From contig JAPLCH010000015.1 in the NCBI GenBank assembly GCA_026392325.1, forward strand, positions 1 to 9,181: a stretch of 9,181 nt of DNA. Reading direction: 5' to 3'. The notes under the pieces are model-generated. The model saw nothing but the letters and a program-made list of their open reading frames with translations. It was not told the DNA's origin and searched no databases. Numbering within the stretch: position 1 is the first letter of the stretch; every line of letters begins with the position of its first letter. This stretch comes from Solirubrobacterales bacterium. GTDB lineage: Bacteria > Actinomycetota > Thermoleophilia > Solirubrobacterales > Solirubrobacteraceae. The translations under genes were made by a program, and so were the position numbers. Shown piece after piece: positions 1 through 6,864 of this stretch.

Positions 1-428
1 GGTCGCTTCGCGGAGCGATGTTTGGGTTTTGCGTCGGCCTGGGGGCTGACCTCCTGTTCGTTCAGCCGCTTGGGCAGTACGCGCTGCTTGACCTGGCGGT
101 GGGCTACGGCGCGGGCCGCCTGATGGAGCTGCGCAACCCGGCGGGGACGCTCTTTGTCATCCCGCTTGGCGCAGGCGCAGCAGCGTTTGTGACGCTTGGG
201 TTCGGAGTACTGCAGGTTCTTCTGGGTGGGGGTGCCAGTCTAAGTCTTGTGGTTCTTCGTCAATCCGCACTGGCCATTCTCTGGGGCGCCCTCCTTGCGG
301 TGCCCGTCCACTCTGCCGTTCGGAGAGTTGTCAAACGGACCGGGCCGAGCTCAACTGGCCGGGGCACTCGGAGGCGAGGCTACGCAACGGGTGGGTTGAG
401 TCCGCTGATTCCAGGTAAGAAGAGATGA
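1..428 (+). CDS. mreD: Rod shape-determining protein MreD (5' end outside window)
   Basis: This is the C-terminal part of an MreD-type integral membrane protein of the cell-elongation machinery. The family sits in the cytoplasmic membrane and links MreB/MreC to PBP2 and RodA. The reading frame is open from base 3, before the first ATG at 18, so that ATG is probably internal and the true start lies upstream. About four hydrophobic segments are visible. The first contains GFCVGLGADLLF, which resembles the GxxxGLxxDLL signature of MreD, and is followed by a YALLDLAVGYGAGRL helix. The end is a basic, non-hydrophobic tail (RRVVKR to PGKKR), presumably cytoplasmic. The stop overlaps the mrdA start as ATGA. 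MreD diverges quickly in sequence, so the call rests on hydrophobic pattern, signature and neighbours together. Confidence 0.85.
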   Translation, partial: SLRGAMFGFCVGLGADLLFVQPLGQYALLDLAVGYGAGRLMELRNPAGTLFVIPLGAGAAAFVTLGFGVLQVLLGGGASLSLVVLRQSALAILWGALLAVPVHSAVRRVVKRTGPSSTGRGTRRRGYATGGLSPLIPGKKR

Positions 429-2407
429 TCGAGCCGACAGAATCTCGGGGATTGGCTCCATCGTCTGCGCGATTGGGACGCAGGGTCGCGTTTCTTGGAG
501 CTCTCGCCTTTGTTCTGTTTGGCTTCTTGTTGCTGAGACTTTGGTATCTGCAGGTGCTTGACGGTGATGCCTATCTGGCGAAGGCGAACAACAACCAGAT
601 TCGGGATGTTGCGATTGCTGCCCCTCGGGGACGCATTGTTGACCGGCAGGGACGCGTTCTGGTTGACAGCCGCCCTTCAACGGCCATCGTGGTTCTCCCG
701 GGGCGCCTTCCGGAGGATGGCTCCAAAGAACGCGCCGACGTTTCGATGCGGCTTTCTCATGCACTTGGCCTGAGCACTCAGACCGCACCTTGCAAGACCC
801 AGCGTGGCTTCCAATCACTTACGCCCTTGGGCTGCAGGATCGAAAAGGAGGCCAGCGATCTCCCTTATGCCAACATCATCATCAAGGGGGATGCTTCGCG
901 CTCCGAGGCCTCTTGGGTACTTGAGAATCGACGCTCGCTCCACGGGGCCGATGTGTCGCGGATCTGGCTCCGGTCGTATCCAGAGGGGGCAGTCGGCGCG
1001 CAGCTCTTTGGAACCGTTGGGGAGATCACTGCTGCTCAGGTCAACAAGCCACGATTTGCGGGCATTGATCAAGGGACCGTGATTGGTCAGAGTGGCCTTG
1101 AATATGAGTACGACCGCTACCTTCGCGGGCACGACGGAGCTGAGCGGATTCAGGTTGATGCCTCAGGTCAAGCACGCAGAACACTCCAGCGGCAAAACCC
1201 GGTGCCTGGCAAGACGCTACGGCTTTCACTTGACCTCGGGGTCATGAAGGAAGGTCAGGCCGCCTTGAACACGGCCATCTCTCTTGGTTCCGGAGACCCC
1301 GCAAGTGCGGCAGCATTCGTTGCCCTCGACCCACGCGACGGAACCGTTGTTGGACTTGGGTCAGCCCCATCGTTCGATCCGAGCGTGTTTGCGAAGCCAA
1401 TCAGTAACGCGCGTTACAGGGCGATGTTTGGGCCTGGTGCCGCTTATCCGCAGCTCAACAGGGCAATCCAGTCGGCTTATCCGACCGGCTCAACCTTCAA
1501 GCCAGTTACCGCCCTTGCCGCCTTGACGCAGAACGCAATTACGCCGGCCACCACAATTGATGATCCAGGCTCCATCAAGATCGGGAACCTCATCTTTCAC
1601 AATGCGGGGAATGAGGCCAACGGACCGGTTGACCTGACATCAGCGCTGCGAGTTTCCTCTGATGTCTACTTCTATCGCCTTGGAGCCAAACTCAACAGCA
1701 CCAGATCGGCTGGCGGCCCGATCCAGGAGTGGGCGAGGAAACTTGGCTTCGGTCAGCTCACGGGGATTGACCTTCCAGGTGAGGTTGGGGGGACAATCCC
1801 CACTCCCCATTGGAGGGACGAGCGGAAGGCGCAGGAGGCTGAATGTGCCAAAAAACGGGGTCATCCTTGTGGGCTCTCGGACGGTCGTGGCTGGAGTATT
1901 GGGGACAGCGTGAATCTCGCTGTTGGACAGGGGGACTTTCTTGCAAGTCCGCTTCAGCTTGGAGTGGCCTACGCAGCGCTGGTGAATGGCGGCACTGTCG
2001 TGCAGCCTCGCGTGGCCCAGGATGTTCGCAATGACGAAGGGCTTGTTCTGCAGGCGGTGCGAAGTGCCCCTAGTCGCAAAATCAACATTTCGACAAAGGA
2101 CCGAGATGCGATCCTTGAAGGACTTCGTCAGGCGGCAATGGCACCGGGTGGTACCTCAGCGGATGTATTTGGAAACTTTGGGAGAACGATCTATGGCAAG
2201 ACAGGAACTGCACAGAGGGCGGGACAGGCGGACCAAGCTTGGTATGCGGCTTACATTCCCGACCGGGTCCGGCCACTCGTGATTGTCGTGACGGTTGAGC
2301 GGGGTGGTTTCGGAGCGGCGTCTGCAGCTCCTGCCGCCCGCCTGATTGCTTCACAGTGGCTTGGTGTGAAGAAGAAGCTTGTAGCAGGGAGTTCGAAAAC
2401 ACTGTGA
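425..2407 (+). CDS. mrdA: Penicillin-binding protein 2, elongasome D,D-transpeptidase
   Basis: This 660-residue class B penicillin-binding protein cross-links peptidoglycan during lateral wall growth, working with RodA. Residues 1-20 are a short cytoplasmic N-terminus and about 21-44 form a single membrane anchor. The dimerisation/pedestal region follows, with RGRIVDRQGRVL near 68-79 and GQSGLEYEYDRYLRG near 221-235. The transpeptidase domain carries the three penicillin-binding motifs: STFK at 356-359 (catalytic Ser356), SSD at 411-413 (the SxN position, an Asp variant common in PBP2) and KTG at 592-594. GDSVNLAVGQGDF near 493-505 is also typical. Two cysteine pairs (C123/C137 and C474/C482) lie in the extracytoplasmic part. 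The ATG at 425 overlaps the mreD stop by four bases, and the stop overlaps the rodA GTG start, which indicates translational coupling. FtsI/PBP3 is less likely given the mreD-rodA setting. Confidence 0.96.
   Translation: MIEPTESRGLAPSSARLGRRVAFLGALAFVLFGFLLLRLWYLQVLDGDAYLAKANNNQIRDVAIAAPRGRIVDRQGRVLVDSRPSTAIVVLPGRLPEDGSKERADVSMRLSHALGLSTQTAPCKTQRGFQSLTPLGCRIEKEASDLPYANIIIKGDASRSEASWVLENRRSLHGADVSRIWLRSYPEGAVGAQLFGTVGEITAAQVNKPRFAGIDQGTVIGQSGLEYEYDRYLRGHDGAERIQVDASGQARRTLQRQNPVPGKTLRLSLDLGVMKEGQAALNTAISLGSGDPASAAAFVALDPRDGTVVGLGSAPSFDPSVFAKPISNARYRAMFGPGAAYPQLNRAIQSAYPTGSTFKPVTALAALTQNAITPATTIDDPGSIKIGNLIFHNAGNEANGPVDLTSALRVSSDVYFYRLGAKLNSTRSAGGPIQEWARKLGFGQLTGIDLPGEVGGTIPTPHWRDERKAQEAECAKKRGHPCGLSDGRGWSIGDSVNLAVGQGDFLASPLQLGVAYAALVNGGTVVQPRVAQDVRNDEGLVLQAVRSAPSRKINISTKDRDAILEGLRQAAMAPGGTSADVFGNFGRTIYGKTGTAQRAGQADQAWYAAYIPDRVRPLVIVVTVERGGFGAASAAPAARLIASQWLGVKKKLVAGSSKTL
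2386..2391 (+). promoter_or_regulatory. Ribosome binding site supporting the rodA GTG start
   Basis: AGGGAG lies 12 bases before the GTG at 2404, inside the last codons of mrdA. A longer in-frame ATG at 2356 would overlap mrdA by 52 bases and add 16 residues (MAWCEEEACS...) that do not look like RodA. The GTG gives the same four-base overlap seen at the mreD/mrdA junction. The spacing is slightly long, so the exact start is probable rather than certain. Confidence 0.5.
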
Positions 2408-3606
2408 GCGCAATCGGTCGCAGGTCAATTGAGGATGCAATTCAGCCGACGCGCCGTCGGAGTTTTTCGGCGCCCGCGATTGATCCCTGGATCATCCTTG
2501 GAGCCATCGGTCTGGCAGTGATCTCGTACCTCGCGATCTCAGGAGCGACCAAACACGACGTTCCGGGCAATCCCGGTTATTTTGCCAATCGTCAAGCAAT
2601 TTACGCAGCAGGGGGATTGGTCTTTGCGGCGATCCTGACACGGATTGACTACAGGGTTTTTGAGCAATATCGACGGCTTGTCTGGGGCATCCTGATCGCC
2701 TCAAACCTCCTAGTCTTTGCGTTTGCGGCGAACACTCGCGGGTCGACCAGGTGGATAAGTCTTCCGTTCTTCCAGCTGCAGCCATCTGAGCTTGGGAAGG
2801 TCCTGCTTACCGTTTCGATTGCCGGCTTTGGAGTTGAGTACGCACGGAGGATGTCTGATCCGCGCACGACTCTCAGACTGCTTGGGATTGCAGCACTCCC
2901 AGCGGGGATCGTTGCGCTTCAACCTGACCTTGGGACAGCGCTGGTCTACATGACAATCGGGTGCGCTGTCCTTGTGGCGGGGGGAGCGCCAACGCGCCAC
3001 CTTTTGGCGGTCGTCGCCGGGGCGCTCATTGCTGCCGTACTCGTGCTTTCGATCCTTCCGTCCGCTGGAGTGAACCTCCTTCGGCCATACCAAGTTGATC
3101 GACTCACAGGCTTCATAAACCCATCAGCCGATCCAGCCAAAGCCACCTACCAAGTCAACCAATCGCTAATCGCCATTGGGTCTGGACAGCGGTTGGGCCG
3201 GGGAACCGTTGGGGCCACCCAGACCGGTTTGGATTTCCTCCCGGAGCATCACACCGACTTCATCTTTGCCGTCATCGGAGAGCGCTGGGGGTTTGTTGGC
3301 GCCGCTCTGGTGATCGCTTTATATGCGCTGCTGCTTTGGCGTGCTGTGCGTCTCGTGCTCCTTGCGCGCGACGGGTTTGGTTCACTCTTGTGTGCGGGCA
3401 TCGTTGCGATGCTCGGATTTCAGATCTTCGTGAACATAGGCATGACCCTCGGGATCATGCCGATTACGGGAGTACCGCTGCCCCTCATGAGTTATGGGGG
3501 CTCTTCGATACTCACCACACTTATGGCACTCGGACTACTTCAGTCCGTCCACCTACGCGCGGCACACCCCGCCGCGGCGGCGGTGCGGACGAGGGTTCGG
3601 GTCTAA
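2404..3606 (+). CDS. rodA: RodA, SEDS-family peptidoglycan glycosyltransferase
   Basis: RodA polymerises lipid II into glycan strands in the cytoplasmic membrane, paired with PBP2. From the GTG start the protein has 400 residues, normal for the family, with about ten hydrophobic segments after a basic N-terminus. Family motifs appear in order: QPSELGK at 126-132, QPDLGTAL at 173-180, the extracellular-loop stretch PYQVDRLTGFINP, then LPEHHTDFIFAVIGE, where Asp285 matches the essential aspartate of the HTDFIF motif. PLMSYGGSS at 360-368 is near the C-terminus. The protein ends in an Ala- and Arg-rich tail (PAAAAVRTRVRV). FtsW is the alternative SEDS protein, but the overlap with a PBP2 gene and the mreD neighbourhood favour RodA. 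The stop is 22 bases before the RNase E/G gene. Confidence 0.95.
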   Translation: MSAIGRRSIEDAIQPTRRRSFSAPAIDPWIILGAIGLAVISYLAISGATKHDVPGNPGYFANRQAIYAAGGLVFAAILTRIDYRVFEQYRRLVWGILIASNLLVFAFAANTRGSTRWISLPFFQLQPSELGKVLLTVSIAGFGVEYARRMSDPRTTLRLLGIAALPAGIVALQPDLGTALVYMTIGCAVLVAGGAPTRHLLAVVAGALIAAVLVLSILPSAGVNLLRPYQVDRLTGFINPSADPAKATYQVNQSLIAIGSGQRLGRGTVGATQTGLDFLPEHHTDFIFAVIGERWGFVGAALVIALYALLLWRAVRLVLLARDGFGSLLCAGIVAMLGFQIFVNIGMTLGIMPITGVPLPLMSYGGSSILTTLMALGLLQSVHLRAAHPAAAAVRTRVRV

Positions 3607-3610
3607 CAAC

Positions 3611-3621
3611 AGGAAGAAGGA
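3611..3621 (+). promoter_or_regulatory. Ribosome binding site fixing the RNase E/G start
   Basis: A purine-rich AGGAAGAAGGA ends seven bases before the ATG at 3629. It decides between this start and an in-frame ATG at 3494, which would lie deep inside rodA and add 45 residues with no family resemblance (rich in Arg, His and Pro). Confidence 0.7.
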
Positions 3622-3628
3622 TCTATCA

Positions 3629-5440
3629 ATGAGAAACCATGTTCTCGTCAGTGGAGACGAGGCCGAGACCAGGGTTGCCCTGCTCGAAGCCGACGGCGAA
3701 GTTGATGTAGCAGCGGAGCCCAAAAAGGGACCCGATCCGAAGTTCAAGGTTGCAGAGCTCTATTTGGAGCGGCGGACCACCAAGTCAATTGTCGGAAATG
3801 TCTACAAGGGCAAAGTTGACAACGTAGTCACAGGGCTTGAGGCGGCATTCGTCGACATCGGGCTTGAGAAGAACGGTTTCCTTCACGTGGATGAAATCGT
3901 CCTTCCGGGCGTTGAGATTCCACGTCGAGGACGGGGAGCCAAGGGCAAGGCCGGAGACAGCACGATTTCGGATCTGCTCAAGCCAGGCCAAGAGATCACC
4001 GTTCAGGTGGTCAAGGACCCACTGAAGACGAAGGGAGCGCGACTCTCAATGGAGATCGCCATCCCAGGTCGTTTTCTTGTCTACTCGCCACAGGGCGAAG
4101 GGGTAGGCGTCTCCCGTCGACTTCCCGACCGTGAACGTGACCGTCTTCGCCGTGCTGCCCGTGAGGTGGAACTTGAGCAAGGCGGTGTGATCATCCGCAC
4201 CGCCGCCCATGGCGCCAAGGCCGAGGACATCGGTCGTGAGCTTCCTTACCTCTACAAGCTGGCAGAGGTTCTTGAGCGTCGCGTTGAAGAGACCGTGGCT
4301 CCAGCCCCTGTATTCCAGGAGGCCGACCTGCCAGTCCGCGTCGTTCGCGACATAGCATCCGACGAGTTTGAGAAAGCCGTCGTAGACAATAAGAAGGAGT
4401 ACGACCGCCTGATCTCATTCTTCACGCGGACGGCCCCGGAGCTTGTTGATCGCGTTGAGTTGTGGGAGGGAGGCGGATCTCTGTTCGACGTCTACGGAGT
4501 AGAAAAGTCGGTTCAATCCACCCTGTCAGCCCGCGTTGACCTTCCAAGTGGCGGATATCTGATCATTGACTACACGGAGGCGCTGACCGTCATTGACGTC
4601 AACTCCGGCTCGTTCGTTGGCCGCGGAAAAGCAGCTCGCCTTGAGGACACCATCACGAAGACCAACCTGGAGGCTGCTGAAGAAGCAGTCCGTCAGATGC
4701 GTCTGCGTGACATCGGCGGCATCATCGTCATCGACTTCATTGACATGGCAAGGGCTCGCAACCGTGATGCAGTGCTCAAGACCCTTCGCAAGTCGCTTGA
4801 CCACGATCGCACCAAGACATTCGTGGTTGAGATTTCACCGCTCGGACTCGTTGAGATGACCCGTCAGAACGTGACCGATGGGGTTCGCGAGATCATGACC
4901 CGGCCATGCCGCGTCTGCAACGGCGAGGGCGTCGTTCCCAGCGAGGAGACAATTGCGATTGCTTTCGCTCGCAAGATCCGCGAGATGGTCAAGGACCATC
5001 CAGAGGCCGAGGCACTCCTGCTTCAGGTCAATCCACGAGTCACCGCTGAGTTCACTGGGCAAGGCGGATGGTTGCTCAAGGGGCTTGAGCTCGACACTGG
5101 CAAGAGGTTCTTCTTTGAAGGTTCAGAGGGACTTCCGACAGACCACATCGACGTTCTGCTGGCCTCAACAATTGAGAAGGTAGAAGAGCGAGCCGTTCCA
5201 TTCCGAGCAGGAGATGAGGTTCACGTTCAGCTCATCGAACCCCATATGTTCAGGGCCAATGATGCGGTTGCAAAGATTGACGGATACATCGTTGCCGTCA
5301 AGGACGGCATGCCATTTGTGGGCACTCGCGTGATGGTCAGAATCGAGAAGGCAGGCCGAAATGAGGCCGAAGCTGTGATCGTTGACGGCGGGCTCGACGC
5401 TGCCCAAGCGGGCATCGGAAGCGGCAAGGCGGTATCTTGA
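3629..5440 (+). CDS. rne: Rne/Rng family endoribonuclease (RNase E/G)
   Basis: This 603-residue RNase E/G-family endonuclease would act in mRNA decay and rRNA/tRNA maturation. After a variable N-terminus, an S1 RNA-binding domain covers about 53-135 (GNVYKGKVDNVVTGLEAAFV, then GFLHVDEI), with a basic Gly-rich insert at 98-110. The 5'-monophosphate sensor motif GVIIRTAAHGA is at 186-196, with Arg190-Thr191. The DNase I-like catalytic core has Asp323 in IDVNSG and Asp369 in VIDFIDM, matching the metal-binding D303 and D346 of E. coli RNase E. The CxxC zinc-link cysteines are C427 and C430. The last 80 or so residues (about 523-588) look like a small beta-barrel RNA-binding (TRAM-like) domain. 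The long Arg-rich and disordered scaffold regions of enterobacterial or streptomycete RNase E are absent, so RNase G-like is a fair alternative name. The stop overlaps the next start in TGATG. Confidence 0.95.
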   Translation: MRNHVLVSGDEAETRVALLEADGEVDVAAEPKKGPDPKFKVAELYLERRTTKSIVGNVYKGKVDNVVTGLEAAFVDIGLEKNGFLHVDEIVLPGVEIPRRGRGAKGKAGDSTISDLLKPGQEITVQVVKDPLKTKGARLSMEIAIPGRFLVYSPQGEGVGVSRRLPDRERDRLRRAAREVELEQGGVIIRTAAHGAKAEDIGRELPYLYKLAEVLERRVEETVAPAPVFQEADLPVRVVRDIASDEFEKAVVDNKKEYDRLISFFTRTAPELVDRVELWEGGGSLFDVYGVEKSVQSTLSARVDLPSGGYLIIDYTEALTVIDVNSGSFVGRGKAARLEDTITKTNLEAAEEAVRQMRLRDIGGIIVIDFIDMARARNRDAVLKTLRKSLDHDRTKTFVVEISPLGLVEMTRQNVTDGVREIMTRPCRVCNGEGVVPSEETIAIAFARKIREMVKDHPEAEALLLQVNPRVTAEFTGQGGWLLKGLELDTGKRFFFEGSEGLPTDHIDVLLASTIEKVEERAVPFRAGDEVHVQLIEPHMFRANDAVAKIDGYIVAVKDGMPFVGTRVMVRIEKAGRNEAEAVIVDGGLDAAQAGIGSGKAVS

Positions 5441-5865
5441 TGAATCCCATGTACGCAATCGTCAAAACAGGTGGCAAGCAATACCGCGTCGAGGAGGGTC
5501 AAACCCTTCTCGTGGAACGCCTGCCCGTCGACGAAGGAGCATCTGTCTCACTTGAGACGCTGATGATCCGCGGCGAAGGCGATGCCATCGCAATGGAAGC
5601 CTCGGAACTTACGAAGGCAAAGGTTGAGGCAAAGGTTCTCGCTCATGAGCGCGGACCCAAGCTCCGCGTTGCCAAGTTCAAGCCGAAGCGTGGATACCGG
5701 AACCGCAATGGTCACCGGCAGTCACTTACTCGCATCGAGGTAACGAAGGTCGCTCTCGGAGCCACCAAGGCCGCAGCAGCAAAGACTGAAGACAAGCCAG
5801 CGGCCGAAAAGCCAGCTGCCAAGACCCCAGCTGCGAAGACGCCAGCTGTTGAGAAGGAGGACTGA
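5440..5865 (+). CDS. rplU: 50S ribosomal protein L21 with repetitive C-terminal tail
   Basis: This is large-subunit protein bL21, which binds 23S rRNA. The conserved start MYAIVKTGGKQYRV and the C-terminal signature KPKRGYRNRNGHRQSLT (about residues 81-97) are unmistakable. The ATG at 5440 shares one base with the upstream stop and sits seven bases after AGGCGG (5427-5432), so I prefer it. The ATG at 5449 would begin exactly at the family consensus but lacks a well-spaced ribosome binding site. The core ends near residue 106, giving a normal L21 of about 103 residues. A further 35 residues follow, rich in Ala, Lys and Pro, including four five-residue repeats of the KPAAK/TPAAK type. Such a tail is probably disordered and RNA- or membrane-facing rather than part of the fold. 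The gene is co-directional and nearly contiguous with rpmA. Confidence 0.97.
   Translation: MNPMYAIVKTGGKQYRVEEGQTLLVERLPVDEGASVSLETLMIRGEGDAIAMEASELTKAKVEAKVLAHERGPKLRVAKFKPKRGYRNRNGHRQSLTRIEVTKVALGATKAAAAKTEDKPAAEKPAAKTPAAKTPAVEKED
5794..5853 (+). repeat. 15-bp tandem repeat, four units, in the rplU tail
   Basis: Four consecutive 15-base units encode KPAAE, KPAAK, TPAAK and TPAVE. The shared CCAGC core recurs exactly every 15 bases (5797, 5812, 5827, 5842), and the last three copies share CCAGCTG. The unit length is a multiple of three, so gain or loss of a unit would lengthen or shorten the L21 tail without a frameshift. Confidence 0.85.
5854..5860 (+). promoter_or_regulatory. Ribosome binding site of rpmA
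   Basis: AAGGAGG, the strongest Shine-Dalgarno match in the window, ends ten bases before the rpmA ATG and lies in the final Lys-Glu-Asp codons of rplU. Translation of L21 therefore runs over the L27 initiation site. Confidence 0.8.
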
Positions 5866-5870
5866 GCTGA

Positions 5871-6128
5871 ATGGCACATAAGAAAGGCCTCGGTTCAAGC
5901 CGCAACGGTCGCGACAGCAATTCAAAGCGTCTCGGAGTAAAAGTTTTCGCAGGGCAGAAGGTCACGGGCGGAGAGATCATCGTCCGTCAGCGTGGAACTC
6001 GCTTCAAGCCTGGCAACGGTGTTGGCATTGGACGCGACGACACGATCTTCGCCAAGTCAGCAGGAACAGTTGTATTCACGCAGGGCTGGGCCGGACGGAA
6101 AATCTCCGTCGTCCCGGACGACGCCTAA
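5871..6128 (+). CDS. rpmA: 50S ribosomal protein L27
   Basis: This 85-residue protein is bL27, whose N-terminal tail reaches the peptidyl transferase centre of the large subunit. The N-terminus MAHKKGLGSSRNGRDSNSKRLG is the standard mature form, with no Firmicutes-type leader needing cleavage by a Prp protease. The signature GGEIIVRQRGT followed by PGNGVGIGRDDTIFA is complete (about residues 33-61), and the length is typical. The gene begins five bases after the rplU stop and has a strong ribosome binding site. It normally precedes obgE directly, but here the next gene is a convergent minus-strand SDR gene 37 bases away. I see no clear stem-loop with a T-run in that gap. Confidence 0.98.
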   Translation: MAHKKGLGSSRNGRDSNSKRLGVKVFAGQKVTGGEIIVRQRGTRFKPGNGVGIGRDDTIFAKSAGTVVFTQGWAGRKISVVPDDA

Positions 6129-6165
6129 CCCGCGCCGCCCGCTCCTGCCAGTTCGCTCCTGAGGC
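6129..6165. other. Convergent gap between rpmA and the SDR gene
   Basis: Thirty-seven bases separate the two stop codons. The stretch is C-rich on the plus strand and contains a short GCTCCTG/GCTCCTG direct repeat, but no convincing intrinsic terminator on either strand. The nearest inverted repeat, GCCTG-acccg-CAGGC at 6173-6187, is inside the SDR coding end and has no following T-run. Confidence 0.6.
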
Positions 6166-6864
6166 TTATGCCGCCTGACCCGCAGGCCTGATCAGGATCT
6201 CGTTGACGTCCACATGTGGTGGCTGTCCGAGAGCCCACATGACGGCTCCGGCGATGTCGTCCTCTTCAAGGGGCTTCTCGATTGGTCCCTTTCCGTCATC
6301 CCAGAAGGGAGTGGCAACGATCCCTGGCTCAATCAGTGTCACTCGGACACCTGATCCGGCCAGCTCTCCACGGACTGCTTCGCCCATTGCTGTCACTGCC
6401 CACTTAGTGCAGGAGTAGAGAGAACCTGGGATTGCTCTGCGGCCGGCCACTGAACCGGTAAGGAGTAGATGGCCCTTCGACTTCTTCAACTCATCGAGGG
6501 TCGCCCGGACTGTGAGTGCTGCGCCGTAGACATTTGTCAGAACCATGCTCTTCCATGCCTCCGGGTCTGAGCCTGTGAATCCGCCAGGTCCGCCGAATCC
6601 GGCATTTGCGAAGACGGAGTCAATCTGACCATAAGCACTGATCGCGGCTGCGGCAAGATGTTCCTGCTGCTCCCACTCAGTTACATCGGTGGTGACGGCA
6701 ATCGCTCTGTCCGGGCCGCCCAGCTCCGTGGCCAAGGCATCAATCAGATCAGTCGAACGGGCCGCAAGCACCAGCCGGTAGCCGTCCTTGGAGGCAGCTC
6801 TTGCCGTGGCTGCTCCGATGCCAGTGGACGCTCCAGTTATAAGCATTACTCGGTCGTGTGCCAT
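6166..6864 (-). CDS. NADP(H)-dependent short-chain dehydrogenase/reductase (YdfG-like)
   Basis: This 232-residue classical SDR is a soluble oxidoreductase that would interconvert an alcohol and a carbonyl using a nicotinamide cofactor. The cofactor motif TGASTGIG is at 10-17, and Arg37 after strand beta-2 suggests NADP(H). Also visible are NAG at 87-89, Asn111, catalytic Ser138 in LLTGSVAG, and Tyr150/Lys154 in YSCTK. PG at 180-181 is followed by the substrate-loop region. The ending PPHVDVNEILIRP is characteristic of the YdfG-like group (hydroxy-acid or aldehyde reductases). The actual substrate cannot be read from the sequence. The ATG at 6864 is chosen because AAGGAG lies seven bases before it and the Rossmann fold begins at once. 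An upstream in-frame ATG at 6990 would run 81 bases into obgE and add a Cys/Pro-rich non-SDR segment. Its position opposite to, and inside, the rpmA-obgE run is unusual. Confidence 0.92.
   Translation of the reverse strand: MAHDRVMLITGASTGIGAATARAASKDGYRLVLAARSTDLIDALATELGGPDRAIAVTTDVTEWEQQEHLAAAAISAYGQIDSVFANAGFGGPGGFTGSDPEAWKSMVLTNVYGAALTVRATLDELKKSKGHLLLTGSVAGRRAIPGSLYSCTKWAVTAMGEAVRGELAGSGVRVTLIEPGIVATPFWDDGKGPIEKPLEEDDIAGAVMWALGQPPHVDVNEILIRPAGQAA

Noticed and set aside
351..818. A 155-codon minus-strand frame across the mreD/mrdA junction
   Set aside because: It lies opposite two well-supported genes and its protein is Arg/Ser/Pro/Gln-rich with no domain character, as expected of a shadow frame in GC-rich DNA.
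3565..3585. GC-rich inverted repeat (core CCGCCGCGGCGG at 3569-3580) shortly before the RNase E/G gene, considered as a terminator or leader hairpin
   Set aside because: It is made by a run of Ala codons in the RodA tail, has almost no loop and is not followed by a T-run. A regulatory role cannot be supported.
3494..3628. N-terminal extension of RNase E/G from an ATG at 3494
   Set aside because: It would overlap rodA by more than 100 bases, has no family resemblance, and a good ribosome binding site precedes the ATG at 3629.
6187..6196. Palindrome CCTGATCAGG near the rpmA/SDR junction
   Set aside because: It lies within the SDR coding sequence, is only ten bases long and recurs nowhere that I can see, so there is no reason to call an operator or recombination site.
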